A DNA stretch of 64,000 bases from Flaviflagellibacter deserti (GCF_042652085.1 NZ_JBHSJF010000006.1:124001-188000); one strand, 5' to 3'; counted from the stretch's first letter, positions 1 through 9,123 are shown. Notes: a model not told the origin generated them from the sequence alone. Program-made: numbers and translations.

Positions 1-497
1 GCGATCAGGCCGACCGTGATGTGGTCGGTGCCGCCGGCCGAGCCGCCGCCCCAGCTGACCGTGCCCGGATCGGCCTTCAGCTGCGCGACGAGATCGCCGA
101 TCGTCTTGATGGTGGAGCTCGTCGGAACGACGATGGCTTCGTACTCGCCGGTCAGGCGCGCGATCGGCGTGACCTGATCGAGCTTCACCGGCGAATTGTT
201 GGCGATGAGAGCGCCGACCATGACATAGCCGCCGACCATGAGAGCGTTCGGATCGCCCTTCGACTGGTTGACGAACTGCGCGATGCCGATCGAGCCGCCG
301 GCACCCGGAACGTTGTTGACCTGGACGCCCTTGGCGAGGCCTTCGGTCTGCAGCGCCTGCTGGAGGGAACGCGCCGTCTGGTCCCAGCCGCCGCCCGGAG
401 CGGCAGGAGCCATGATCTTGAGCTCCTGAGCGAAGACCGGTGTCGCGAGCGCGCCGGCAACGAGAATGCCGGCGAGCGCCTGAGTGAACGCACGCAT
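1..497 (-). CDS. Tripartite tricarboxylate transporter binding protein, TctC family (3' part missing)
   Basis: Periplasmic solute-binding protein of a TTT (TctABC-type) importer, which delivers carboxylates to a TctAB membrane pair. The reverse strand reads from an ATG at 497 preceded by GGGGAGGAAA. It opens with a signal peptide of about 23 residues (MRAFTQALAGILVAGALATP, then VFAQ/E) and continues with the family features APAAPGGGWDQTAR and NNVPGAGGSIG. About 165 residues are inside the window; the family is usually near 320, so the C-terminal half lies beyond the left edge. The ligand cannot be read from the sequence. Any tctAB genes would lie to the left. Confidence 0.9.
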   Translation of the reverse strand, partial: MRAFTQALAGILVAGALATPVFAQELKIMAPAAPGGGWDQTARSLQQALQTEGLAKGVQVNNVPGAGGSIGIAQFVNQSKGDPNALMVGGYVMVGALIANNSPVKLDQVTPIARLTGEYEAIVVPTSSTIKTIGDLVAQLKADPGTVSWGGGSAGGTDHITVGLI

Positions 498-659
498 ACG
501 TTTCCTCCCCATTTTTCCTTGGCGGGTTGAACCGCGAGGTCCGTATCTTGGGACGGGACCTTCTTCAAGTCGAGAGTGTCATTAGTCTGTTCGCTTCGCT
601 TCCCGCTTGACCTTCGCGCGCCGAACAAACACCTCTGCGCTCCGAAAGAGGTGAGCCAG

Positions 660-2048
660 ATGAGCGAGTTCGACGTCGATCTGTTCGTGGTGGGTGCGGG
701 TTCAGGCGGCGTCCGGGCGGCGCGAATCTCGGCGGGCTACGGCGCCAGGGTCGCGATCGCCGAGGAATACCGCATCGGCGGCACATGCGTGATCCGTGGC
801 TGCGTGCCAAAGAAGATCATGGTTCTCGCGAGCCGATTCCGCGATGCCTTTGACGATGCTGCGGGATTCGGCTGGACCATCCCGAAGAAGCCGGAATTCT
901 CCTGGAACGCGCTGCGCGACGCGAAGGACAAGGAGATTGGGCGGCTCTCGGAAATCTACCAGCGCAATCTGGAGCGCACCGACGTCGAGATTCATCAGAC
1001 CCGGGCGGAAGTCGTCGACGCTCATACCGTGCGCCTCATCGGCGAGGACCGGACGATCACCGCGAAGAACATCCTGATCTCGACCGGCGGTCACCCCGTC
1101 GCGCCGCACATTTCGGGCGCGGAACTGGCGATCTCCTCCAACGAGGCGTTCGATCTTCCGGAGCTGCCGAACCGGATTCTGATCGTCGGCGGCGGCTATA
1201 TCGCGCTCGAATTCGCCTGCCTATTCCAGCGGCTCGGCTCGAAGGTGACGCTCATTCATCGTGGCGAGAAGGTGCTGCGCGGCTTCGACGAGGATCTGCG
1301 CGACGAGCTGATGCTGGCCTTGGCGGCCGAGGGCATCACGGTGAAGATGAACAATACGGTCGCGAAGATCGAGGCGATCGAGAACAATTGCCGTCGCGTC
1401 GAGTATATGGCCGGCGACACCGACGATTTCGACGTCGTGTTTTTCGCGACCGGCCGCTCGCCCAACACGAAAGGGCTGGGTCTCGAGGCCGCGGGGGTGG
1501 CGCTCGGCGCGAATGGCGAGATCAAGGTCGATCAGAATTCGCGGACGAACGTACCGAACATCTTCGCCGTCGGCGACGTGACCGACCGCGTCAACCTCAC
1601 TCCGGTCGCGATCCGCGAGGGGCACGCGCTGGCTGACATGCTGTTTGGCGAGAAGAAGTGGGTGCCCGACCATTCGCTAGTGGCGACGGCCGTGTTCTCG
1701 ACGCCCGAGATCGGCACAGTCGGCCTGACCGAGCAGCAGGCGCGCGAGGAGATGATGGTGGCGGTCGATATCTACAAAACGCGCTTTCGCAGCCTGAAAC
1801 ACGTGATGACACGCCGTCAGGAACGCACCTTCATGAAGCTCGTGGTCGACGCCAAGTCGGACAAGGTGCTGGGCGTCCACATCATGGGTGAGGACGCTGG
1901 CGAGATGATTCAGATCGCCGCGATCGCCGTCGGCATGGGCGCTACGAAGGCAGATTTCGACCGTACCGTCGCCGTGCATCCGACGGCGGCGGAGGAACTT
2001 GTCACGCTCCGCGAGAAGATGAACACGACCAATCCCGGCGGCGCCTGA
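660..2048 (+). CDS. gor: Glutathione-disulfide reductase
   Basis: FAD- and NADPH-dependent class I pyridine nucleotide-disulfide oxidoreductase that reduces GSSG to GSH in the cytoplasm. The 462-residue protein has the N-terminal FAD motif GAGSGG (about 12-17), the redox-active pair in GGTCVIRGCVPKK (Cys43 and Cys48), a second Rossmann motif GGGYIALEFA (NADPH), the FAD motif in FAVGDVTDR, and the dimer-interface signature HPTAAEE near the C terminus that carries the catalytic His. The frame is open 28 codons further upstream, but MSEFDVDLFVVG at 660 is preceded by AGAGGTG and fits family starts. Monocistronic; divergent from the TctC gene. Confidence 0.95.
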   Translation: MSEFDVDLFVVGAGSGGVRAARISAGYGARVAIAEEYRIGGTCVIRGCVPKKIMVLASRFRDAFDDAAGFGWTIPKKPEFSWNALRDAKDKEIGRLSEIYQRNLERTDVEIHQTRAEVVDAHTVRLIGEDRTITAKNILISTGGHPVAPHISGAELAISSNEAFDLPELPNRILIVGGGYIALEFACLFQRLGSKVTLIHRGEKVLRGFDEDLRDELMLALAAEGITVKMNNTVAKIEAIENNCRRVEYMAGDTDDFDVVFFATGRSPNTKGLGLEAAGVALGANGEIKVDQNSRTNVPNIFAVGDVTDRVNLTPVAIREGHALADMLFGEKKWVPDHSLVATAVFSTPEIGTVGLTEQQAREEMMVAVDIYKTRFRSLKHVMTRRQERTFMKLVVDAKSDKVLGVHIMGEDAGEMIQIAAIAVGMGATKADFDRTVAVHPTAAEELVTLREKMNTTNPGGA

Positions 2049-2167
2049 TGCAGGCATAATTACATCTCAAGCAATTTTATGAGCAGTTTCGGCGTATTAA
2101 GCTTGCGGAAACGATGAACTGCTAAGGCTACTGACCGATCCTGCGATGCGGGTGCTGGGGGCGCTCA

Positions 2168-3226
2168 ATGTTCGCTAGTCAGAAAGCCCAAGGTGAGGCG
2201 GCAGTCTCGCTGGCGGATGTCGCCAGCCTGACGACGGCCGTCAATACGCTGACCAATCGCAAGATCCAGGACATCCAGAAGATCACGAGCCGTATGCGCA
2301 TCCTCGCGCTGAACGCCATGATCGAGGCCGGCCGGGCAGGGGATGCGGGACGCGGCTTCGCCATCGTCGCGCAGGAAGTTCGCGGCGTCGGCGGCGAGGT
2401 GGCGACGGTCGCCGGCAGTCTCGAAGAAGAATTGGTCGGTCAGATCACCGAGCTCGAACGGCTGACCGCGATCATGGCCCGGCAGGCGCAGGGCGCCCGT
2501 CTCGTCGATCTCGCGCTCAACGCCATCGAGATCATCGATCGCAATCTCTATGAGCGCACATGCGACGTGCGCTGGTGGGCGACGGATTCCGCTGTCGTCG
2601 ATTGTGCGGCAGCCAAGGACGACGGCGCGAAGGCCTATGCCAGCGAACGGCTGGGCGTGATCCTCGATGCCTATACCGTCTATCTCGACCTCTGGCTCTG
2701 CAGCACCGACGGCAAGATTCTCGCGAACGGCCGCCCGGGCCGTTACCAGGTGGCCGGCGCGGATGTCTCCCGCGAGAGCTGGTTCCAGCAGGCCATGTCA
2801 CTCCGTGGTGGCGATGCCTTCGCCGTCGACGATATCGCGGTGCAGCCTTTGCTGGGTAATGGAACCAGTGCCACCTATTCGGCGCAGATCTGCGAAGGCG
2901 GCAAGGCGAACGGAAAGCCGATCGGCGTGCTCGCCGCACATTTCGACTGGGCGCCGCAGGCGAAGACGATCGTCGAGGGCGTGCGGCTGTCCGAAGACGA
3001 GAAGGCGCATTCGAGGGTGATGCTCGTCGATGCCGATCAGCGGATTCTCGCATCCTCCGACGGGCGAGGTGTCCTGTCGGAACGGCTGTCGCTCGATATC
3101 CGTGGAGGCGAGAGCGGCTATTACACCGCGCCGAACGGCTCACTCGTCGCGTTCCACGCAACGCCCGGCTACGAAACCTATCGCGGCCTCGGCTGGTACG
3201 GCGTGATCGTGCAGGATCGTTCCTAA
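2168..3226 (+). CDS. Soluble methyl-accepting/Cache-type sensor protein with N-terminal signalling tip
   Basis: The 352-residue protein has an unusual order. Residues about 20-85 resemble the hairpin tip of a chemoreceptor signalling domain (ILALNAMIEAGRAGDAGRGF followed by AIVAQEVR). Residues about 110-350 resemble a PAS/Cache-like ligand-binding domain (ERTCDVRWWATDSAV, YTVYLDLWLCSTDGKI, SRESWFQQAM). There is no signal peptide, transmembrane helix or HAMP, so it should be cytoplasmic. The tip is short, with no long methylation helices. It could talk to CheA/CheW, or it may have lost chemotaxis function. No che genes are nearby. The start at 2168 follows a G-rich stretch (GGGGGCGC), and the AT-rich region before it is a plausible promoter. 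Confidence 0.7.
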   Translation: MFASQKAQGEAAVSLADVASLTTAVNTLTNRKIQDIQKITSRMRILALNAMIEAGRAGDAGRGFAIVAQEVRGVGGEVATVAGSLEEELVGQITELERLTAIMARQAQGARLVDLALNAIEIIDRNLYERTCDVRWWATDSAVVDCAAAKDDGAKAYASERLGVILDAYTVYLDLWLCSTDGKILANGRPGRYQVAGADVSRESWFQQAMSLRGGDAFAVDDIAVQPLLGNGTSATYSAQICEGGKANGKPIGVLAAHFDWAPQAKTIVEGVRLSEDEKAHSRVMLVDADQRILASSDGRGVLSERLSLDIRGGESGYYTAPNGSLVAFHATPGYETYRGLGWYGVIVQDRS

Positions 3227-3380
3227 TTCACTGATCCCGAACAACTTGTCGAAGCCAGGCGAGCTTTCTTGCACGCATGACAGCCAATCATTGCGTCTTG
3301 ATGCTTTGCGCGCGGGATAAGCGAGGTCTATATACCCCGCTTTCCGGACGGGACCTGCGTCCGAAGTGGAGGATAAAGCA

Positions 3381-4766
3381 ATGACGACGGAGCGTTGGAC
3401 ACCGGACAGCTGGAGATCGAAGCCGATCGTCCAGGTTCCCGGTTATCCCGACGAAGCGGCTCTGGCCGCGGTGGAGACGCAGCTCGCGACCTTCCCGCCG
3501 CTCGTTTTTGCAGGCGAGGCGCGTAAGCTGAAACGGAATCTGGCCAAGGTTGCCGCCGGCGAGGCCTTCCTTCTCCAGGGCGGCGATTGCGCCGAGAGCT
3601 TCCTCGAGCACCGCGCCGACAACATCCGCGACTTCTTCCGCGTCCTGCTGCAGATGGCCGTGGTGCTGACCTATGCCGGTTCGCTGCCGGTGGTAAAGGT
3701 CGGCCGCGTTGCCGGTCAGTTCGCCAAGCCGCGCTCGTCCGACAACGAGACGATCAACGGCGTGACGCTGCCGAGCTATCGTGGCGACATCATCAATGAT
3801 GCGGCGTTCACGCCCGAGGCCCGTATTCCGGATCCGCATCGCCTGCTGATGGCCTATCGCCAGTCGGCGGCGACGCTGAACCTGCTGCGCGCATTCGCAA
3901 CCGGCGGCTACGCCAATCTCGACCAGGCGCATCAGTGGATGCTGGGCTTCGTCAAGGAGAGCCCGCAGTCGAGCCGTTACAGGGAGATCGCGGATCGCAT
4001 CACGGAGTCGCTCGACTTCATGCGCGCCTGCGGCATCGACCCCGAGGCCCATCCGGAGTTGCGCACGACCGATCTCTACACCTCGCACGAGGCGCTGCTG
4101 CTCGGCTTCGAGCAGGCGCTGACCCGCGTGGATTCGACCTCGGGCGACTGGTACGCGACCTCCGGGCACATGCTCTGGATCGGCGACCGCACGCGCCAGA
4201 AGGATCATGCGCATCTCGAATTCTGCCGGGGCGTGAAGAACCCGATCGGCTTGAAATGCGGTCCGTCGCTCAAGGCGGACGAGCTGATCGAACTGATCGA
4301 CATTCTCAACCCAGAGAACGAGCCCGGTCGCCTGACCCTGATCGCCCGCTTCGGGCATGAGAAGGTGTTCGACCATTTGCCGGGCCTGATCCGCGCCGTG
4401 AAGCGCGAGGGCAGGAACGTCGTTTGGTCGTGCGATCCGATGCACGGCAACACGATCACGGCCGGCGGCTACAAGACCCGTCCGTTCGAGCGCATCCTGA
4501 AGGAGGTCATCGACTTCTTCGCGGTGCATCGCGCGGAAGGCACCCATGCAGGCGGCATCCATATCGAGATGACCGGCCAGAACGTGACGGAATGCACGGG
4601 CGGCGCCCGCGCCATCTCGGACGCGGACCTGCAGGACCGCTACCACACGCATTGCGACCCGCGCCTCAACGCCGAGCAGGCGATCGAGCTCGCCTTCCTC
4701 CTGGCTGAAGAGCTGAAGAAGGAAAAGGCCGGCCGCGAACGCGTCCGGGTTGTCGCGGCGGAGTAA
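3381..4766 (+). CDS. aroG: 3-deoxy-7-phosphoheptulonate synthase, class II
   Basis: First enzyme of the shikimate pathway: phosphoenolpyruvate plus erythrose 4-phosphate to DAHP, in the cytoplasm. The 461-residue protein has class II (plant/mycobacterial-type) signatures: the metal-binding cysteine in LLQGGDCAESF (Cys70), RVGRVAGQFAKPRS, LWIGDRTRQ, NPIGLKCGPS, SCDPMHGNT and the C-terminal HTHCDPRLNAEQA. The ATG at 3381 has GGAGG at 3368-3372; an in-frame GTG at 3366 overlaps that Shine-Dalgarno site and is rejected as the start. Single-gene unit. The length is normal for the family. Confidence 0.95.
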   Translation: MTTERWTPDSWRSKPIVQVPGYPDEAALAAVETQLATFPPLVFAGEARKLKRNLAKVAAGEAFLLQGGDCAESFLEHRADNIRDFFRVLLQMAVVLTYAGSLPVVKVGRVAGQFAKPRSSDNETINGVTLPSYRGDIINDAAFTPEARIPDPHRLLMAYRQSAATLNLLRAFATGGYANLDQAHQWMLGFVKESPQSSRYREIADRITESLDFMRACGIDPEAHPELRTTDLYTSHEALLLGFEQALTRVDSTSGDWYATSGHMLWIGDRTRQKDHAHLEFCRGVKNPIGLKCGPSLKADELIELIDILNPENEPGRLTLIARFGHEKVFDHLPGLIRAVKREGRNVVWSCDPMHGNTITAGGYKTRPFERILKEVIDFFAVHRAEGTHAGGIHIEMTGQNVTECTGGARAISDADLQDRYHTHCDPRLNAEQAIELAFLLAEELKKEKAGRERVRVVAAE

Positions 4767-4837
4767 TACTCGCACCCCCATAGACGGTTTCTTCCCGGCG
4801 CGTGACAATGCGGCCGGGAAGAAACGTCAGGGTGCCA

Positions 4838-6427
4838 ATGAACAAGACAATACTTGTCGTCGGAGCCGGTCCTGTCGGCCTGACACTCGCAGCGGAGCTC
4901 GCGCGGCACGGCGCGATTGTCCGTATTATCGACAGCCGCACTGAACGATCCCCTCATTGCCGGGCCATCGGCGTGACGCCACGAACGCTCGAAGTGTTCG
5001 AGGACATGGGCGTGGCGCGCGAGATCGTGGACGCCGGCCTTTGGATTACGGGCATGCGCGCGCTGCTTGACGGCCGGCCGCCGGCCGACATGGTGCGCGA
5101 CCTTTCCGACCTGCCTTATGGCGGATTGGGTATTCCCCAATATGCGACCGAGGCGATCCTCGAAGCCCATCTCGCCAGCTACGGCGTGGTGGTCGAGCGG
5201 GGCGTCACCTTCGCAGGACTTCAGCAATCGGAGGGCGAAGTCCTGGTTTCGCTGGAACGTCCGGCCGGTCGGACCGTCGCCAATTTCTCCCATGTCGTCG
5301 GCTGCGACGGCGCCCATAGCGCGGTCCGCAAGGCGCTCGACATCGACTTCGAGGGAGAGGCCTTTCCCTGGGATTTCATGCTCGGCGATGTCCGCATCGA
5401 TTGGGACCTGCCACGAGGGTTCTCCCTGCGCGCGATCAAGCCGGCAGAGGGTGGGCCGCCGGACATTTTCGTGGCCGTGCCGCTGCCCGAACGCGGGCGC
5501 TACCGCGTATCGATGCTGGCTCCGGAGAGATTGCGCGCGCCGGGTGGAACGGAGCATGGCATCCAGTCCGACCGGCCGGGCGCGACGCTCGCCGATCTGC
5601 AGGAAGTGGCCGACAGGCTCATTCCCGACCCGCCGAAGCTGACCGGGATGCGATGGTCGTCGATCTTCCGGATCAGCATGCGACTCGCCGCGACGTACCG
5701 AGTCGGTAATGCCTTCATTGCGGGCGACGCCTGCCACATTCACCCGCCGACCGGCGGGCAGGGCATGAACACCGGCATCCAGGACGCCTACAATCTCGCC
5801 TGGAAGCTCGCGCTGGTTTCCAGGGGCCGGGCGAGCGATGGTCTCCTCGACAGCTATGAGGCCGAGCGCCGGCCGGTGGCGATGGACGTGATCGAGAGGA
5901 CCACGCAGGCGAGCGTCAATCTCGGGAGCGAGGACACGAAGACCGACCAGCGACTGGAGGATACCCAGGTGCTGGTCGCCTACACCAACGGACCGTTGTC
6001 GATCGGGCCGGACGGCGACGATGTGGTTGCCGGTGACCGCTGCCCCGATGCGCAGGGCCTTCGCCGGTCCGGATTCGGATTCCCCTTGCGCCTGTTCGAT
6101 GTTCTGAAGGGGACGAACTTCGTTCTCCTCATCACCGCGCAGGCCGGAGATATCGGGTCGATCGAGCGTCTCGGGGAAAATCTTCGCGAGCGTTTCGGAG
6201 GCGTGGTGCGCGTGGTCGCAATTCTCCCCGCGGGCACGTCGGTGGCCGATCCCTTTGGGATCACGATCATCCGCGACGAAGCCGGGGACTTTGCCGCGAC
6301 ATTGGGGGGGCAGGAGGCCGAGGCATGGCTGGTCCGGCCGGACGGCTATGTCGGGCTCTACATGCCGTCATGGTCGGAGGGCGAGGTCGTTTCCTACCTC
6401 ACCCGCAATGTTCGACTGAAAACCTGA
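4838..6427 (+). CDS. FAD-dependent monooxygenase, PheA/TfdB (aromatic hydroxylase) family
   Basis: Probable NAD(P)H- and FAD-dependent hydroxylase acting on an aromatic or polyketide-like substrate. The 529-residue protein has GxGxxG in VVGAGPVGLTLAAEL (about 7-21), the DG motif in VVGCDGAHSAVRKAL, and the GD motif in AGDACHIHPPTGGQGMNTG (about 293-311), followed by the long C-terminal thioredoxin-like extension of the phenol-hydroxylase subgroup. The start at 4838 (MNKTILVVG) fits family N termini better than the upstream in-frame ATG at 4802. The substrate is unknown and no aromatic catabolic genes adjoin. It converges with the dehydrogenase gene after an 8-base gap. Confidence 0.85.
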   Translation: MNKTILVVGAGPVGLTLAAELARHGAIVRIIDSRTERSPHCRAIGVTPRTLEVFEDMGVAREIVDAGLWITGMRALLDGRPPADMVRDLSDLPYGGLGIPQYATEAILEAHLASYGVVVERGVTFAGLQQSEGEVLVSLERPAGRTVANFSHVVGCDGAHSAVRKALDIDFEGEAFPWDFMLGDVRIDWDLPRGFSLRAIKPAEGGPPDIFVAVPLPERGRYRVSMLAPERLRAPGGTEHGIQSDRPGATLADLQEVADRLIPDPPKLTGMRWSSIFRISMRLAATYRVGNAFIAGDACHIHPPTGGQGMNTGIQDAYNLAWKLALVSRGRASDGLLDSYEAERRPVAMDVIERTTQASVNLGSEDTKTDQRLEDTQVLVAYTNGPLSIGPDGDDVVAGDRCPDAQGLRRSGFGFPLRLFDVLKGTNFVLLITAQAGDIGSIERLGENLRERFGGVVRVVAILPAGTSVADPFGITIIRDEAGDFAATLGGQEAEAWLVRPDGYVGLYMPSWSEGEVVSYLTRNVRLKT

Positions 6428-6434
6428 AACGGCG

Positions 6435-7448
6435 TCAGAAGCTTTCGAGGACGATCTTGCCGATCGTCCGGCCGCTCTCCAGCTTGGCGTGCGCGGTCTT
6501 CAGGTTCGCCGCGTTGATGCCCTGCAGCCGCTCGTTCGCTGTCGTTTTGATGACACCCTTGTCGACCAGTTCCGAAACGGCATTGAGCAGGCGATGTTGC
6601 TCGATCATGTCCTCTGTCTGATAGAGGGGGCGCGCGAACATCATCTCCCAGACGAAGCCGAGAGCCTTGCCCTTGAGCGACGCGACATTGACCGTCTCGT
6701 CATCATCGATCGCGCCGATGATTCCCTGCGGCTTGGCGATCTCGACGAATCGCGGCAGGTCTCTTGCCGTCGACGATGTGCTGAAGATGTAGCGTGGGGC
6801 AGGAATGTTCTGCTCCTTGAACTGTTCGGCCAGCGGCTTGGTATGGTCGACAATGAAATGCGCACCCTGCGCCTTAGCGAACTCGATCGTCTCCGGACGC
6901 GAGGCCGAGGCGACGACGGTAAGGCGGGTGAGCTTACGGGCAAGCTGGGTCGCGATCGAACCGACGCCGCCGGCACCGGCCATGATCAGGATCGTGTCGC
7001 CTTCTCCACCATCCCTTTCGATCCGCATCCGGTCGAACAGCATCTCCCAGGCGGTGATCGCGGTCAGCGGTAGAGCCGCCGCGTCTGCGAAGTCGAGACT
7101 CTTCGGCTTCCTGCCGACAATGCGCTCATCGACCACGTGCAATTCGGCATTGGTGCCCGGCCGCTCGATCGCGCCGGCGTAGAACACTTCGTCGCCGGGC
7201 TTGAACAGCGTGACCTCGGAACCGATTTCCGTGACCACGCCCGCGGCATCCCAGCCGAGCACGACCGGTTGGTCGGCCGTTCCACTGCGGCGCCCACGGC
7301 GAATCTTGGTATCGACTGGATTGACCGAAACTGCCTTGACCTCGACCAGGAGATCGCGCGAACCCGGTTTCGGCGCCGCGATCTCGATGTCGGACAGGGA
7401 GTTCGGATCGGATATCGGAAGCGGATTGATATAACCTGTGGCCTTCAT
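6435..7448 (-). CDS. Zinc-type alcohol dehydrogenase/quinone oxidoreductase family protein (MDR superfamily)
   Basis: NADPH-dependent medium-chain reductase of the zinc-lacking quinone oxidoreductase branch. The 337-residue protein has the GroES-like N-terminal half (VKAVSVNPVDTKIRRG, VLGWDAAGVV), the nucleotide fold motif GAGGVGSIATQLAR, and the 'ZADH family' C terminus ending GRTIGKIVLESF. It is divergent from an HxlR regulator at 7576. That pairing of quinone reductase and HxlR (as in QorA/QorR) suggests electrophile- or quinone-responsive expression from the shared 127-base promoter region. Confidence 0.88.
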   Translation of the reverse strand: MKATGYINPLPISDPNSLSDIEIAAPKPGSRDLLVEVKAVSVNPVDTKIRRGRRSGTADQPVVLGWDAAGVVTEIGSEVTLFKPGDEVFYAGAIERPGTNAELHVVDERIVGRKPKSLDFADAAALPLTAITAWEMLFDRMRIERDGGEGDTILIMAGAGGVGSIATQLARKLTRLTVVASASRPETIEFAKAQGAHFIVDHTKPLAEQFKEQNIPAPRYIFSTSSTARDLPRFVEIAKPQGIIGAIDDDETVNVASLKGKALGFVWEMMFARPLYQTEDMIEQHRLLNAVSELVDKGVIKTTANERLQGINAANLKTAHAKLESGRTIGKIVLESF

Positions 7449-7525
7449 GTCTGCGGTTCCTGATCTAGGTGCCCCGGCGGGACGTTCATGGCCGGAACAT
7501 CGGCATGGGTCCGGGCAGGCTCAAG

Positions 7526-7555
7526 AAGGTACAAAACGGTCGGGTAGTATCCTTT
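7526..7555. promoter_or_regulatory. Candidate HxlR operator between quinone reductase and regulator
   Basis: An imperfect inverted repeat reads AAGGTAC, then 14 bases, then GTATCCTTT. The arms pair apart from one extra base on the right (AAAGG[A]TAC). It lies 20 bases upstream of the HxlR start and in the only intergenic space shared with the reductase. Assignment to HxlR is inference from position and from the GTAC-type half-sites known for this family. Confidence 0.4.
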
Positions 7556-7575
7556 CTGTCCACCGGGAGAGTGCG

Positions 7576-7974
7576 ATGAAGGCTCGCGAATACAATTGCA
7601 AAGCCGGATGTCCGGTCGAGGCGACCCTCGATCTCATCGGTGGCCGCTGGAAAGGCGTCGTCCTCTATAACCTCATCGACGGGCCGGTGCGGTTCAACGA
7701 GTTGCGCAGGCAAATCCCGGGCGCAACCCAGCGCGTGCTGACACGCCAGCTTCGCGAACTGGAGGCCGTCGGCATGATCTCACGGACCGTGACGCCGAGC
7801 ATTCCGCCACGCGTCGACTACGAGCTGACGGAACTCGGCCGCTCTCTCTCTCCGGTCATAGCCGCTCTGCGCGATTGGGGCGCTGAGTATCTCGAGGAAA
7901 TGAAGGCGCGACGGGCGTCCGCGGTGGTTGAGCCGGGCGCGAGGGAACCGCTGCAACCGGTTGCCGCCGAGTAA
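7576..7974 (+). CDS. HxlR-family winged-helix transcriptional regulator
   Basis: DNA-binding regulator of 132 residues. It has the HxlR core from residue 8 on: CPVEATLDLIGGRWKGVVL, the recognition region FNELRRQIPGATQRVLTRQL, and the wing RTVTPSIPPRVDYELTELG. Cys8 and Cys12 (YNCKAGCP) include the conserved N-terminal Cys-Pro that acts as thiol sensor in YodB/QorR relatives. The start at 7576 follows GGGAGAG; the open frame further upstream (ATG 7438) would run across the divergent promoter. It probably regulates the neighbouring quinone-reductase gene. Confidence 0.9.
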   Translation: MKAREYNCKAGCPVEATLDLIGGRWKGVVLYNLIDGPVRFNELRRQIPGATQRVLTRQLRELEAVGMISRTVTPSIPPRVDYELTELGRSLSPVIAALRDWGAEYLEEMKARRASAVVEPGAREPLQPVAAE

Positions 7975-7981
7975 GTGTCCG

Positions 7982-8353
7982 TCAGCGCGCGTCGAACCGT
8001 TCTCGCGCGGCATCGAGTTCGAGGAAGTTCTGCTCTGCCCAGCGATCCAGCACGGCCAAAGTATCGCTGAGCGAACGGCCGACCTCGCTCAACCGGTATT
8101 CGACATGCGGCGGCACGGTCTGACGGTCCTCGCGTATGACGAGGCCGTTCCGCTCCAGATCCTTCAGCGTCTGCGTCAGCATTTTCTGTGAGATACCGCC
8201 GATACGGCGCAACAGGGCGCCGTTGCGCATCGGCCCCTCGGCGAGCGCGGGCAGGATCAGCATCGTCCATTTGCTGGCGATCAATTCCAGTGCATGCCGC
8301 GCCGAACAGGTCTCGTCGAAGACGCTTGGAGGTGGCTTCCGCTCGCGTATCAT
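7982..8353 (-). CDS. HxlR-family winged-helix transcriptional regulator (second copy)
   Basis: A 123-residue regulator with the same fold: CSARHALELIASKWTMLIL, LLRRIGGISQKMLTQTLKDL and the wing REDRQTVPPHVEYRLSEVGRS. A single cysteine near residue 15 sits at the position of the redox Cys. The start is the ATG at 8353; the frame also has a TTG one codon upstream. It ends 7 bases from the stop of the first HxlR gene, so the two regulators converge. It is divergent from the flavodoxin-fold reductase at 8439, its likely target. A GTAC...GTTAC pair in the 85-base gap is a possible operator. Confidence 0.9.
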   Translation of the reverse strand: MIRERKPPPSVFDETCSARHALELIASKWTMLILPALAEGPMRNGALLRRIGGISQKMLTQTLKDLERNGLVIREDRQTVPPHVEYRLSEVGRSLSDTLAVLDRWAEQNFLELDAARERFDAR

Positions 8354-8438
8354 CAAACCCCTATAGGCACTAGAAGGTGCGTACTTGCCTTTCGGTTACT
8401 AGAGACGAAATCCTCTTCCTCGGCAACGGAGGGCAGTG

Positions 8439-9068
8439 ATGAAAACGTTCATTCTGGCGGCGAGCCCAAGGCGCGACGGGAATTCCGCGATGCTCGCGCG
8501 GGCGGCGTGCTCGGGGCTCAACGAAGCCGGGCATGGTGCCGAGATCGTCTTCGCCGATGACGTGCTTTCGGCATTCCTGCGGGATTGCCGGATTTGCCGC
8601 AGGACAGATGGTGAGTGCTCAATCGAGGACGGCTTTCGCGACGCCTTTCTCGGCAGGTTCCTGCCGGCGGATGGCTTCATCGCGGCGACGCCGATCTATT
8701 GGTACGGCATGTCGGCGCAGCTCAAGACGTTCTTCGACCGGATGTTCTGTTACGTCGCCGCGTCCCATCCTCGGTCGCCGGCGACGGTCGAGGAAATGGC
8801 GGGCAAGCGGGTGGGACTCCTGCTCAGTTCCGAGGAGACGTTTCCGACGGCCGCGGCGGGTATTGTCCATCAGATGCAGGAATATTGCCGCTACACCCAC
8901 TCGGTTTTCGTCGGCGCGGTTCAGGGCTATGGCAATGCGCGCGGAGAGATCGCCCACGACCCGTCCGACCCGGCCGGCCGTGCAAGGCATTTCGGCCGCA
9001 CGTTCTTCTCCCGGCTCGCAACGGACTATCAGATCGACACGCCGCGCTCCGGCCGCGTCTGGGCATAA
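8439..9068 (+). CDS. NAD(P)H-dependent flavodoxin-fold oxidoreductase
   Basis: A 209-residue FMN reductase-type protein. The N terminus has the flavodoxin-like phosphate-binding loop (MKTFILAASPRRDGNSAML), followed by DCRICRRTDGECSIEDGF, whose Cys pattern is shared with 'NAD(P)H-dependent oxidoreductase' and iron-sulfur flavoprotein relatives, and the FMN-contact region TPIYWYGMSAQLKTFFDRM. It is likely cytoplasmic and involved in quinone or flavin reduction. The ATG at 8439 is 6 bases after GGAGG (8428-8432). Divergent from an HxlR regulator, repeating the reductase/HxlR arrangement seen at 6.4-8.0 kb. Confidence 0.85.
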   Translation: MKTFILAASPRRDGNSAMLARAACSGLNEAGHGAEIVFADDVLSAFLRDCRICRRTDGECSIEDGFRDAFLGRFLPADGFIAATPIYWYGMSAQLKTFFDRMFCYVAASHPRSPATVEEMAGKRVGLLLSSEETFPTAAAGIVHQMQEYCRYTHSVFVGAVQGYGNARGEIAHDPSDPAGRARHFGRTFFSRLATDYQIDTPRSGRVWA

Positions 9069-9123
9069 GGCAAGGCGCATCAATATGTTTGCCGAAGCGG
9101 CCTCGTCGCCTTAAATCGCGGAT

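Noticed and set aside
3288..4808. Minus-strand 506-codon frame opposite DAHP synthase
   Set aside because: Shadow of a highly conserved enzyme gene, with no family features.
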